A stretch of DNA of 64,000 nt. It comes from Methylobacter tundripaludum SV96. Its GTDB lineage: Bacteria > Pseudomonadota > Gammaproteobacteria > Methylococcales > Methylomonadaceae. Numbering within the stretch: position 1 is the stretch's first letter; each line of letters opens with the position of its first letter. A program made the translations under genes and the position numbers. Under the pieces are notes generated by a model. The model was not told the origin of the DNA, made no database searches, and saw only the letters and a list, made by a program, of their open reading frames with translations. The stretch lies in the NCBI RefSeq assembly GCF_000190755.2, contig NZ_JH109152.1, forward strand, positions 744,001-808,000, read 5' to 3'. Below, in pieces: positions 1 through 9,185 of this stretch.

Positions 1-507
1 GGCCGCTGCGGCGAGCTGATGGATGACCGTCAGCGACATTAATACAAACTGATTTTCAAAACGCCCCGCGCCATGTACCAGCCAGGCGCCTGAAATAATC
101 ATCGGCAAGGCTACAATGCCGGCGGTTATCCAGTGCCGCTTTGAAAAAGGATTTTTGCTGAGATAGTGATAACAGTAACCCGCCAAAACCACAGTCAGTA
201 TCGTGCGTACTATGCCGCCTATGAATTGCGTAGTTTCGGCGAATTCGGGAAACGGCCATCGCTCAAGTACGGCGGTCATTAACCATACCTTGAGAATGAT
301 TTTGAAAAGTTGAGCGGCAGCCAGCCAAAAACCGCCTTTATAAAGAAGGGTAATGGTTTTTTGCAGTAATGCCGCCGAGTACCCGTCTTGATAATGCCAC
401 GGACGTAAGACAAAAAGTCCCCAGAACAGGCTGCCGATTGCTAATGAATAACAAATCAGGTCAAACCCGCCAATAAGGGAATCGAGAAAATCAGCTATAC
501 CGGCCAT
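1..507 (-). CDS. CopD family copper resistance membrane protein (3' end beyond window)
   Basis: Reading the reverse strand from the ATG at 507 gives 169 codons without a stop, running off the left edge. The product is strongly hydrophobic with several predicted membrane helices (for example around residues 13-32, 65-80 and 95-115) and resembles the CopD inner-membrane copper transport family. It starts 9 bases after the stop of copC, the usual partner, and both sit at the end of the hopanoid gene run. Known role of the family: moving copper across the inner membrane with periplasmic CopC. The assignment rests on hydrophobicity plus the copC neighbour, since the C-terminal half is missing. Confidence 0.75.
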   Translation of the reverse strand, partial: MAGIADFLDSLIGGFDLICYSLAIGSLFWGLFVLRPWHYQDGYSAALLQKTITLLYKGGFWLAAAQLFKIILKVWLMTAVLERWPFPEFAETTQFIGGIVRTILTVVLAGYCYHYLSKNPFSKRHWITAGIVALPMIISGAWLVHGAGRFENQFVLMSLTVIHQLAAAA

Positions 508-516
508 TGCTAACCC

Positions 517-873
517 CTATTTGGAAACGGAAAAGTGAATAACATCTTCTGTTAAATGACCGTCAGCAGCGAAGACTTTAAATCTGAGGGCATAATCACC
601 GGCTTCCAATGGCGGAATATGGACAATGATCTGGCCTTGTTTGTCGCCACTGACGGCTTGTAATAACTGATGTTTATCGCCTTTACTGACCAGGAAAATT
701 TGCGACAGGCCAAGTTCAATCTGGGAATTAAACCTTAGTTCGACTTTGGCCGGGTCGTTGACATGAATGGGCGTTATTTTTAGTGAATAATCGGTTATTA
801 CCGCATGAGCGGCGACCCAATGTGACTGGCACAAAGTTAAAAATAATAAACACATTAAAATGTTTTTCTTCAT
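517..873 (-). CDS. copC: CopC-domain periplasmic copper-binding protein
   Basis: 118 residues. A signal peptide (KKN then a hydrophobic stretch) ends at a likely cleavage before His in VAAHAVI, so the mature protein would begin with His. That N-terminal His, and the Asp/His in the late ADGH motif, match the Cu(II) ligands of CopC proteins. The rest fits the small beta-sandwich of the CopC family at the normal length. It lies 17 bases after hpnO and 9 bases before copD on the same strand, so co-transcription with the hopanoid genes is likely. Probable role: periplasmic copper carrier feeding CopD. Confidence 0.88.
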   Translation of the reverse strand: MKKNILMCLLFLTLCQSHWVAAHAVITDYSLKITPIHVNDPAKVELRFNSQIELGLSQIFLVSKGDKHQLLQAVSGDKQGQIIVHIPPLEAGDYALRFKVFAADGHLTEDVIHFSVSK

Positions 874-890
874 TGCGTCCCCTTGCTTAA

Positions 891-2276
891 TTATTTTTTG
901 CCTTTCAGGGCATGACCGGCCAGATTCTTGCCTAAATCCCAGATGGAACCGGGAATTTGATGGGTATCGGCTATGGCTTTATCGAATGAATTGACTATAT
1001 TGTCGCGGTCTTTTTGCGTTAAATTTAAGGGGGGCAATAATTTGACCACGTTCATGCCGTGCCCTGCAACCTGCGTTAATATGTGGTGTTCTTTAAATAA
1101 TGGAATAGTGATCATTTGACAGAATAAGCCTTTATTGGCTGCTTCCAGCATCGCCCAGGCGGCTTTGAGTTTCAGGCTTTTGGGTGATTGGAATTCAATC
1201 GCGATCATCATGCCTTTACCGCGCGCTTCTTTCAGGAATTCATATTTCCCGGCCATGGCGTTCAGGCTGTCGATGATGTCGGTGCCCACTTTCATGCTGT
1301 TTTCTACCAGTTTTTCGTCTTCCATAACGTGTAGCGTGGCAAGGCCGGCAGCCATTGCCATGTTGTTTTTGGAGAAGGTTGATCCATGTACGATGGCTCG
1401 ATCCATGCGGTTATAAACGGTATCCATGATTTTTTGGGTCATCGCGACAGCGCCGACCGGTACAAAGCCGCCTGACAGGGCTTTGGCCATGCAAATCATG
1501 TCCGGTTTGACGTTCCAATGGTCGATTGCCCAGAATTTTCCGGTACGCCCCAAGCCTGTCTGAACTTCATCGGCGACAAACAAGGTGCCGTATTTTTTAC
1601 ATAAGCGTTCGACTTCCGGTAAATAATTATCGTCCGGTACGTTAACGCCTTTACCTTGAATAGGTTCGACGACGAAAGCGGCAACATCTTTGTTGCTTAA
1701 GGCTTTTTCCAATGCGGCAAGATCATTGAAAGGAACGGCGATGCAGCCGGGCAGCAACGGGCCGAAACCCTCGCGGAAAATGTCTTCACCGTTTAATGAC
1801 AAAGAACCCATGGTCAGGCCATGATAGCCATGTTCGCAGAAGACGATTTTTTCGCGCTTGGTGGTATAGCGGGCGAATTTGATCGCCGCTTCCACGGATT
1901 CGGTGCCGGAATTGCAAAAGAACATTTTGTTCAGGTTGTCCGGTGTGGTTTTCAGGATTTCCTGCGCCAGTAATCCGCTGAGCACGGACACATCCATTTG
2001 CACCAGATTGGGCAATTCCAGTGTTAAGGTCTCAGTCAATGCGCTGATGACGGTCGGGTGGTTGCGGCCGATTGCAAATACGCCGAAACCGCTGAGCAAG
2101 TCCAGATATTCCGTGCCTTCCTGATCGTAGAGATATTGTCCGATAGCCCTTTTATAGTGGCGGTCGTAGCCTATGGTCTTTAACACTCTGACCATTTGAT
2201 TGTTTAAATGTTGTTCGTGCAGATCAAATTTATCAGTACTGTGTTGAGAAAAAAGTTCGGCGATGCTGAATGACAT
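891..2276 (-). CDS. hpnO: Hopanoid-associated class III aminotransferase HpnO
   Basis: 461 residues. A PLP-dependent class III aminotransferase: NSGTESVEAA near the N-terminal third, the cofactor-holding DEVQTGLGRTG, and the active-site Lys in MAKALSGG. HpnO is the aminotransferase that produces aminobacteriohopanetriol-type hopanoid tails in methanotrophs and some other bacteria; position beside hpnN, hpnG and shc supports this over an ornithine or acetylornithine enzyme. The chosen start is the ATG of MSFSIAEL, because a GAGG motif lies 5 bases upstream; a TTG four codons earlier overlaps that ribosome site. The gene is followed directly by copC. Confidence 0.88.
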   Translation of the reverse strand: MSFSIAELFSQHSTDKFDLHEQHLNNQMVRVLKTIGYDRHYKRAIGQYLYDQEGTEYLDLLSGFGVFAIGRNHPTVISALTETLTLELPNLVQMDVSVLSGLLAQEILKTTPDNLNKMFFCNSGTESVEAAIKFARYTTKREKIVFCEHGYHGLTMGSLSLNGEDIFREGFGPLLPGCIAVPFNDLAALEKALSNKDVAAFVVEPIQGKGVNVPDDNYLPEVERLCKKYGTLFVADEVQTGLGRTGKFWAIDHWNVKPDMICMAKALSGGFVPVGAVAMTQKIMDTVYNRMDRAIVHGSTFSKNNMAMAAGLATLHVMEDEKLVENSMKVGTDIIDSLNAMAGKYEFLKEARGKGMMIAIEFQSPKSLKLKAAWAMLEAANKGLFCQMITIPLFKEHHILTQVAGHGMNVVKLLPPLNLTQKDRDNIVNSFDKAIADTHQIPGSIWDLGKNLAGHALKGKK

Positions 2277-2292
2277 TAGATACCTCAAAAAA

Positions 2293-4911
2293 TTAAATTC
2301 TTTTGCCGCTGAAAGCAGGCAGGACTATTAAAGAACACATCACTGTGAAAGTAAGGCCTATGGCCAATACTAAACCCATGCTTGCCATACCCTGATGAGC
2401 GGTGAAGGCCAAGCTGGAAAAACTGCACAAGGTCGTTACGGAGCTGAAAATAATGCCTCGGGTGGTGCTGCTTTGCAGCAAATTTTCATCTTCACCCGAA
2501 CTGGAATGGTGCCTGTGCATGATCAGGATGCTACTGTCGATACCCATGCCCAGCAATAAGGGCAGGGCGATGATATTGGCAAAATTGAAAGGATTATCCA
2601 GTAATACGTTGGTTGCACCGGTTAGCAAAGCAGCTAGCAATAATGGCATGATAACCAGTAAGGTCTTTCTGACGCTTCTGTACATCAGCAATAATAACAC
2701 CACAATGGCAATAAAAGCACCGCTAAAGGCGTTAATAAATGCCTTGACTATGGCATCGCCCCCGGCCTGATTGATAATCGGCAGGCCGGAAACCGTGTTA
2801 TCAATGGCTTGCACCTGAGTAACGAATTCTTTTAGGTTCTCAGGTCTATTTTGGTCTTTTTCAGGCGTGATCAGGACTCTATAGAGACCGGTGGCGCTGA
2901 TCCAATGCGATCTTATGTCTGACGGTAAATCGTCCAGTTCAAAAGGTATTGCTGTCAGGCTGGTTCGTAGGCGCTCTATAGTAAACGGCAGCAGGCCTAG
3001 AATATTTTTTTCCAACTGTACGTAACTTGCTGCCGGAGTTTGGGTGGCGTCTACCTGTTTAATGAATGCCTCGATGCGCTGTTGTAGTTGCTGCAAGGTT
3101 TGTTGCGGCACATTCGGGGATTTTTCAACAATGGCTTTTTTCAACGCTTCATTGAACTTAATCAATGCCGTCTGCTGGTTCGCTGTATCGAGTGTGTTGT
3201 CAAAGTTTTTAAGTTGCCCGCCCAGCATCAGATTTAAATCTTCAATAGTAGCCAGTTTTTCGTCCTGATTTTTAGCGACAAAACTCGCCAAAGTGATGGT
3301 TTCGTGTACGGATGGTTGCGGCTCGAGTTGGGTGGTGATTTTGTCGGCTGCTTCCAGGTTGTTTGCCAACGCGGTCAGGGCAAACGGGGATTCGGTTTTG
3401 GACTGTAACAGTTCTTTAATGGTTAAGACCGATTCGCTATTGGGGTCTCTAAGGTTGATCGGGTTGTAATCGAAGGTAAGATGGGTCAATACGAAACAGG
3501 CGCCTATGCCCAGCAAGATAGAGACGATTTTGATACCGGTTGAATAGCGAAACGGGAAGGTAATTACGAAGGCCGGGGTTAACGGTGAGCGTATCGGCTT
3601 TACATCATTGACCGGAAAAACGCAGAATAAGGCCGGTAGCACGGTCAGCGAAATAACCAGGCCGATAAAGATACCGCCGCCTGAAATAATGCCTAATTCG
3701 GATACGCCCGCATAATCCGTGGGTATAAAGGCAAAAAAACCAATTGCTGTCGCCAGGGCGCATAAAAATAATGAAGAGCCGACGTCGCGGATACTGATCA
3801 GGATAGCTTCGCTATTTGATAGGCCGTCGGCTTTGCCTTCGCGATAATGCAGGCAGATATGGATCGCGTAATCGACGCCCAGCCCGATATATAAGCTGGC
3901 AAAAGCAATAGAAATGACATTCAAATGCCCCACGGTGATAGCGGCGAATCCGGCAGTCAGTATCAAGCCCATCACCAGGACGATATAGGTTGTAATCAGC
4001 AATCTTATTGAACGCAGGCCTATCCATTGAATTGCGAATACTAAAACCAGCGACAACAGACCGGAGAAAGTGGCGCCTTTGGTAACGCTCTCAAGTTCTT
4101 CGTGCTCCAGCGCGGTCTCGCCGGTTATGCGAATGCTGAGCGACGGATTTTCCGCCATGATTGCGCGACTGATTTCGCGCGCTGCCGACAGTGCGACATC
4201 GGCGGGCAGCATTTCATTAAAATGCATTTTAGGTTTGGCTATGACGATAGTGCGGTTAAATTGGGTTTCTGCTGCTGTGCTCTTGTAGTTGTCAGTGGAC
4301 AGTATGTTCTGCCAGGACAAATAGTGCGATTGACCGTTTAACTGATTTTTTAGTGCATCATCAATGGCGAGAAGTATAGGGTTTAAGTCCATAGGCAAGG
4401 CATTGTTACGCTGGTTAAGCGCTTGGCCGATACTGCCTAATAGTCCTTCAAGGTGATAATTCTGCGCCATGTGACCTATAAAGGGCTGGGCATCGGTGAG
4501 TTTTTTGGCGAAATTATCCAAATCATTTTGATCCAGATAGAGCAGTGCCTGTTGTCTGAAAAAAGCGTTGTCTGTGGGTATGTAGGCAGAATCAAAGCGG
4601 TCGTTTGCTTTGTTTAACTGTTCGGCAAGCTTGCCGGCAGCCTGAGACGATTCTTCGGGTGTATCGGCCTGAACCACAAAAATAATGGTGGTGGCGTCCT
4701 CGGGAAAGGCCTGATTAAAATGAGCCTGGTTTTGCTGAAAAGGCAGGTCGGGCGACAGCATTTCAGCGGTGTTGGTGTTAATTTCCAGGTTTTTAATGGT
4801 GTAATACAGAGTGGCGCCGCAAAGCAATAGCGATAGTAATAGCAGCGTCCACGGGCAGCGCATAATTTGTCGCTCGCACCAGCCGAGCAGGGTATTGAAA
4901 AAAGATGACAT
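2293..4911 (-). CDS. hpnN: Hopanoid transporter HpnN (RND/MMPL family)
   Basis: 872 residues, the usual size for HpnN. One N-terminal membrane helix precedes a large periplasmic loop, then a block of helices around 275-440, a second loop (about 460-700) and a final helix block, which is the doubled RND/MMPL layout. HpnN moves hopanoids from the inner to the outer membrane. It starts 5 bases after the hpnG stop and ends 16 bases before hpnO, inside the tight minus-strand hopanoid run. Family identification is firm; substrate follows from context and from work on HpnN in Rhodopseudomonas and Burkholderia. Confidence 0.92.
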   Translation of the reverse strand: MSSFFNTLLGWCERQIMRCPWTLLLLSLLLCGATLYYTIKNLEINTNTAEMLSPDLPFQQNQAHFNQAFPEDATTIIFVVQADTPEESSQAAGKLAEQLNKANDRFDSAYIPTDNAFFRQQALLYLDQNDLDNFAKKLTDAQPFIGHMAQNYHLEGLLGSIGQALNQRNNALPMDLNPILLAIDDALKNQLNGQSHYLSWQNILSTDNYKSTAAETQFNRTIVIAKPKMHFNEMLPADVALSAAREISRAIMAENPSLSIRITGETALEHEELESVTKGATFSGLLSLVLVFAIQWIGLRSIRLLITTYIVLVMGLILTAGFAAITVGHLNVISIAFASLYIGLGVDYAIHICLHYREGKADGLSNSEAILISIRDVGSSLFLCALATAIGFFAFIPTDYAGVSELGIISGGGIFIGLVISLTVLPALFCVFPVNDVKPIRSPLTPAFVITFPFRYSTGIKIVSILLGIGACFVLTHLTFDYNPINLRDPNSESVLTIKELLQSKTESPFALTALANNLEAADKITTQLEPQPSVHETITLASFVAKNQDEKLATIEDLNLMLGGQLKNFDNTLDTANQQTALIKFNEALKKAIVEKSPNVPQQTLQQLQQRIEAFIKQVDATQTPAASYVQLEKNILGLLPFTIERLRTSLTAIPFELDDLPSDIRSHWISATGLYRVLITPEKDQNRPENLKEFVTQVQAIDNTVSGLPIINQAGGDAIVKAFINAFSGAFIAIVVLLLLMYRSVRKTLLVIMPLLLAALLTGATNVLLDNPFNFANIIALPLLLGMGIDSSILIMHRHHSSSGEDENLLQSSTTRGIIFSSVTTLCSFSSLAFTAHQGMASMGLVLAIGLTFTVMCSLIVLPAFSGKRI

Positions 4912-4916
4912 GCTGC

Positions 4917-5636
4917 TTATTGGTCTTGGCTTGGGAGTGCGGTCAGATGATCGAGCTGTTTGGCGACCAATTTTAACGTGTTTTTTGCGGCATTGAAATG
5001 CAGGCCCAGCTTTATGAGTCCCGGCAATTCAGCAGGGTGTAAGGCGATAAATAATAACAACTTACTCAAAACAATGTCGCCTTCATTATTAAGCGAGTGA
5101 TTGATGGCTTTGGGTAGGTCCATGTTGACCGGATCGGCAATGGCACGAACAGCTAAAAAAGGCAGGTTGTTTTGTAGTGCAACTTTGGCTATGGCGATAC
5201 TTTCCATGTCCAATGCGACTGCGCCGGTTTGCGTGTGCAGGTGTTTTTTGTCCTTGCCGTTAGCTACGATGGTTTTACTTTCCACCAAGCCGCCGGTGTG
5301 GACTTTTAGCGTGTTTGAAAGCAGGTTTTTGGCGTAGCCATGCCAGACAGGGTGAGTGGCGATTTGAGTGCCTTCCGCATCTATCAGGGTGTCGGCCAGA
5401 ACCAGGTCTCCTGATTTTAATGATGCACTGAGGGCGGCGGCGCAACCCCAACTGACCAGTCGGATTGCACCTTGCGCAACCAATAGCTCGGATGCTGCTC
5501 GTGCATTGTCGGCGCCTGCGCCGGAATAGGCGAGAATGATCGTGTCGGTAATAAAAACACAGCACCCTTTATCAATTTTTTTTGAGGTCAGGGTGCTGAG
5601 TTCTTCCGGTAAGGCAACAACAATGCCGGTGATCAC
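4917..5636 (-). CDS. hpnG: Hopanoid-associated nucleosidase/phosphorylase HpnG
   Basis: 239 residues of the PNP/MTA-SAH nucleosidase family: a nucleotide-binding YSGAGADNA loop, a VSWGCAAALS segment and the conserved ALDMESIAIA with the purine-binding Glu. HpnG releases adenine from adenosylhopane made by HpnH, giving ribosylhopane. The GTG start overlaps the shc stop as GTGA, so translation is probably coupled to the cyclase gene. Placement between shc and hpnN distinguishes it from a general MTA/SAH nucleosidase. Confidence 0.9.
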   Translation of the reverse strand: MITGIVVALPEELSTLTSKKIDKGCCVFITDTIILAYSGAGADNARAASELLVAQGAIRLVSWGCAAALSASLKSGDLVLADTLIDAEGTQIATHPVWHGYAKNLLSNTLKVHTGGLVESKTIVANGKDKKHLHTQTGAVALDMESIAIAKVALQNNLPFLAVRAIADPVNMDLPKAINHSLNNEGDIVLSKLLLFIALHPAELPGLIKLGLHFNAAKNTLKLVAKQLDHLTALPSQDQ

Positions 5637-7588
5637 TTTTTGAGGAACTCGTTACGGTAGCGAGCCAAGGCCCAAAGCGGGAAGAACTTGTCGTAACCGT
5701 GGTATTTAAGATAGAACACTTTAGGAAAGCCGGGCGCGGTGAAGCATTCGTCATTCCATACGCCGTCAGCTTGCTGGTTGCGCAAGATGAAATCGATGCC
5801 TGCTTTCACTTCGGGACTGTGAGCTTCCCCCGCCGCCATCAGCGCCAAAACAGCCCAAGCTGTTTGGAATGCGGTGCTGAAATGATATTTTCCGCTATGG
5901 CTTAAATCGTGATAGCTGTAGTTGTCTTCGCCCCAGCCGCCATCGCCGCGTTGTACGCTTTTCAGCCATGTTGCGGCTTTGGTGTACATCGGGTCGGTTT
6001 TAGGCAGGCCGGTTTGCTCAAGGCCAAGCAATGCCGACCAAGTGCCGTAAATGTAGTTGGTTCCCCAGCGGCCAAACCATGAGCCGTCCTGTTCCTGTTC
6101 GCTACGGATGTAGTCGATAGTACGCTCTAATGCAGGTTGGTATTCATCATGATCCTGAGCTACTCTGGCCATCAGCATGGCGCAACGCGCGCTGACATCG
6201 GAAGTAGGCGGGTCTAATAACGCCCCGTGGTCGGCAAAGGGGATTTCATTCAAGTAATAGTGAGTGTTATCGACGTCAAACGCACCGTAACCGCCGTTTC
6301 TGGATTGCATGCCGACTATCCAGCGGGTTGCGCGGTGGATTGATTCGTCCAGGTTGGGTATGTTCGATTCCGCCATCGCGAAGGCCACAATCGCTGTGTC
6401 GTCGACATCAGGATAATGCGGGTTTTCAAATTGAAATGCCCAGCCGCCGCCTGCTAAATCAGGCTTGGAAATTCGCCAATCGCCTGGTTCGTCCGACAGC
6501 TGTTTGCTTTTAAGCCAGTCGTAAGCGCGAGTCAGACTTTGGCTGTTGCCTGCCTTGTCGGCTTCTTGTAAAGCCAGTGCGGCCAGCGCTGTATCCCAAA
6601 CCGGGGACAAACAGGGCTGGCAGTAAGCGTCATGTTCATTGATGACCAGTAACTTGTCTATGGCTTTGCGTGCGGTGACGACATGATGATGATCTTTCGG
6701 CATGCCCAGCAGCAGCATGGCTTCGTAAGAGCCGACCATGGCAGGGAAAATTCCGCCCAGGCCGTCTTCGCCGTTCAGGCGTTCAATAAACCAGTTTTTG
6801 GCTTTTTCAATCGCCAATTCATGTGCTTTTTTCGGAATTAACGGACGTGTCAATCTGCCCAGTTTATCCAGGCCCAGAAAGATTTTATTTAACAGGGTTC
6901 TTTCAGGGAAATAGTGTTTTTCTTCATCCGGGTGGGTGATGAAAAGTTCCAGTACGTTGATGTTGTTTGGATTTTTTGCGGTTGCTTTCAGGGTGCAAAG
7001 AATAAACAGCGGCACCATAACGGTTCTGGACCAGTAGGATACTTTGTCCAGGTGGAACGGAAACCAGCTGGGGAACAGCATGATTTCGACAGGAATATAC
7101 GGTACGCCGCGCCAAGGCAATTGCTCAAAGGTTGCCAATGCAATGCGCGTAAACACATTGGCTTTTGCGGCGCCGCCTTGGCTGAGGATGTAATTTCTTA
7201 ATCGAACCATGTGGGGTGCGTCGATAGAATCTCCCACCATTTTTAGCGCGTAATAGACTTTAACACTGCAACTGATGTCGCCGGGGCCGCCGGTATACAG
7301 CGGGTAACTACCGTCTTCGGATTGACGGGGTCTTAAATAGTTGGCGATTTTGGCCTGTAGCGACTCATCAATCTCACCCAGGTAGTGCATCATCATGATG
7401 TACTCCGATGGAATCGTACAGTCCGCTTCCAGTTCGAATACCCAATAGCCGTCTTTGTCCTGCAGGCTTAATAATTTATCCTGCGCTTTGCTAATGGCTC
7501 GATTGAGGTTGTCGGTATAGCTATTAACGGTATTCGATGAGCTCGAAACAGTGCTGATATTTATCTCTGAATTGGCTTCGTTAAACAT
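5633..7588 (-). CDS. shc: Squalene-hopene cyclase
   Basis: 651 residues, typical for the family (also called hpnF). The catalytic DVDDTA motif is at residues 394-399, and several QW-type repeats are visible (for example QDKDGYWVFE, QSRNGGYGAF, QEQDGSWFGRWG, QRGDGGWGED). The enzyme cyclises squalene to hopene/hopanol at the inner membrane. Its stop overlaps the start of hpnG and it begins 11 bases after the squalene synthase gene, so precursor synthesis and cyclisation appear to be one transcription unit. Confidence 0.97.
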   Translation of the reverse strand: MFNEANSEINISTVSSSSNTVNSYTDNLNRAISKAQDKLLSLQDKDGYWVFELEADCTIPSEYIMMMHYLGEIDESLQAKIANYLRPRQSEDGSYPLYTGGPGDISCSVKVYYALKMVGDSIDAPHMVRLRNYILSQGGAAKANVFTRIALATFEQLPWRGVPYIPVEIMLFPSWFPFHLDKVSYWSRTVMVPLFILCTLKATAKNPNNINVLELFITHPDEEKHYFPERTLLNKIFLGLDKLGRLTRPLIPKKAHELAIEKAKNWFIERLNGEDGLGGIFPAMVGSYEAMLLLGMPKDHHHVVTARKAIDKLLVINEHDAYCQPCLSPVWDTALAALALQEADKAGNSQSLTRAYDWLKSKQLSDEPGDWRISKPDLAGGGWAFQFENPHYPDVDDTAIVAFAMAESNIPNLDESIHRATRWIVGMQSRNGGYGAFDVDNTHYYLNEIPFADHGALLDPPTSDVSARCAMLMARVAQDHDEYQPALERTIDYIRSEQEQDGSWFGRWGTNYIYGTWSALLGLEQTGLPKTDPMYTKAATWLKSVQRGDGGWGEDNYSYHDLSHSGKYHFSTAFQTAWAVLALMAAGEAHSPEVKAGIDFILRNQQADGVWNDECFTAPGFPKVFYLKYHGYDKFFPLWALARYRNEFLKK

Positions 7589-7599
7589 AAGTTCCGTCC

Positions 7600-8700
7600 T
7601 TAAAGTTTTACTTTGGCTTCTGAGGATTGTGTTGAGTATGACCAGTCGGGCGTTTTGAGTTCGCGACTTGTTAAGTTAAAAAGTAAGGTCAGCAGGGTGT
7701 TGCTGCGTCCAGTCAATCGGGTCGCCAGAATAGTCGCTTTAACGCTGTTGCGAGTGATTTTGACTTGATCGGAATGGTTGAAATCCAGGTTTTGCTTGAT
7801 CTTTTTTAAGGTCAAAACGGCCATGCCTAATGCCCAAAGACAGAAGTTGCGGATGCCGGTTTCATGAGTAGGGAGTAGCAGCGTGTATTTCAGGGCGTTA
7901 TGCAAATGGCCGTGAGCGATGCTGATCAAGTGTTCCAGGCCTAGGCTGAAGTTTTCTGAATGGGTTTCCGGGGTCAGGTTTTTAAGATCGAACCCTGTCT
8001 CGGTAAAAATATCCTGCGGCAGCCAGCACACGCCGCGTTCGGCGTCATCCCAAATATCTTTTAATATATTGGTCATTTGCAGTCCCTGACCAAAAGACAC
8101 TGACAGGCTAAGCAGTTCGTCTTTGTGTTGTGCGATTTCCGGTGAGTAATGGCAAAAAAGCTTGGCCAGCATTTCTCCGACGCAGCCGGCAACGTAATAG
8201 CAGTATCTGTCCATGTCGGCGAGCGTTGCGAGGCCGCCATGCAGGTCTTGGGCTTGAAAGATCGGCATGCCTTCAGCCATGGTTTCCACGCAGGAAGCCA
8301 GTGCCTCGATTTGGTCGGGGTCAAACTTATGAGTGATTTGAATAACCCTGGGCAATACATGAATTAACGTGTGCTCAGCAGGAATGGTTTGTTCGGAAAG
8401 CAGCGGCGCAAGTTCTACGGCAAACGGCTCTGAATTGGTTCCGGTTTTTACGATATGTATAAACTCTGAGCAAAAATATTTTTTTTGTTCGGGAGATAGG
8501 GACACTTCATCTTCTATGGTGTCGACAATACGGCATAACAGATAGGCGTTGGCTACTGCGCCGTATAACTTTTCCGGCAACTGAGGAATGGTCAGCGCAA
8601 ATGTTCTGGAGACGCCTTCAAGTAATAAAGCCTGAAATTGATCGTCAGATAATTTGCTGAGTGATTTTGGGTTATCCAGGGATATTTGAGTTTCACTCAT
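7600..8700 (-). CDS. Squalene/phytoene synthase family enzyme, probable squalene synthase
   Basis: 366 residues from the ATG of MSETQISL. Two prenyl-diphosphate motifs are seen: RIVDTIEDE and the later TNILKDIWDDAERG, both typical of trans head-to-head prenyl synthases. No hpnC/hpnD/hpnE trio is present here, and the length and motifs resemble the single-enzyme squalene synthase reported for methanotrophs, so I infer farnesyl diphosphate to squalene in one protein. It lies directly before shc. The start is uncertain: an in-frame TTG extends it by 33 residues to 8799, and neither start has a clear ribosome site. A phytoene-type product cannot be excluded from sequence alone. Confidence 0.85.
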   Translation of the reverse strand: MSETQISLDNPKSLSKLSDDQFQALLLEGVSRTFALTIPQLPEKLYGAVANAYLLCRIVDTIEDEVSLSPEQKKYFCSEFIHIVKTGTNSEPFAVELAPLLSEQTIPAEHTLIHVLPRVIQITHKFDPDQIEALASCVETMAEGMPIFQAQDLHGGLATLADMDRYCYYVAGCVGEMLAKLFCHYSPEIAQHKDELLSLSVSFGQGLQMTNILKDIWDDAERGVCWLPQDIFTETGFDLKNLTPETHSENFSLGLEHLISIAHGHLHNALKYTLLLPTHETGIRNFCLWALGMAVLTLKKIKQNLDFNHSDQVKITRNSVKATILATRLTGRSNTLLTLLFNLTSRELKTPDWSYSTQSSEAKVKL

Positions 8701-9185
8701 GATATTTTTGATGTCGACCGGCAGGGTTAATTTAAGTTGGTAAGTGGCAATAATAGACTGTTTGTTGGTATTTTGCAAAGCAATGTTGTTTTGTTGCAAA
8801 TATGCGAATTCGGTGGCTTTTAAAAGTGCATTATTACTTGTTAAAATAATAAGTTAGTGGCGTTTGTGTCGTATTTCCGGAGGAGGCGTGAAGTTGCGAT
8901 CCGTATAGGCTATTTACGCAGGCACACTATAAAACTGGAGTCGTCAGTTAAAAGATAGTATTCTAGTCAACAATAGATAAGCGCTTGTATTATATAACAG
9001 GCTTGTCGATATTAATTGATTCCGGTCGTTGATAAAGTGGTAGACGATTGTATGTTAGTGAATATTATTTGTTTGTTGTTTTATTGATACAGGGTTTTGT
9101 CGTTCCGTAGTATATGTGGTTTCCATGGCGGTCATTTTGTATGGGCGTCTAAGTTTATTAAAGTTTTTTTTTGGAGGGTTTGCTT
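8701..9185. promoter_or_regulatory. Divergent intergenic region between squalene synthase and hpnH
   Basis: About 485 bases of AT-rich sequence separate the two diverging hopanoid gene runs and must hold both promoters. No small gene, palindrome or repeat stood out. A strong ribosome site (GGAGGG) lies at its right end, just before hpnH. Promoter boxes were not assigned with confidence. Confidence 0.5.
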
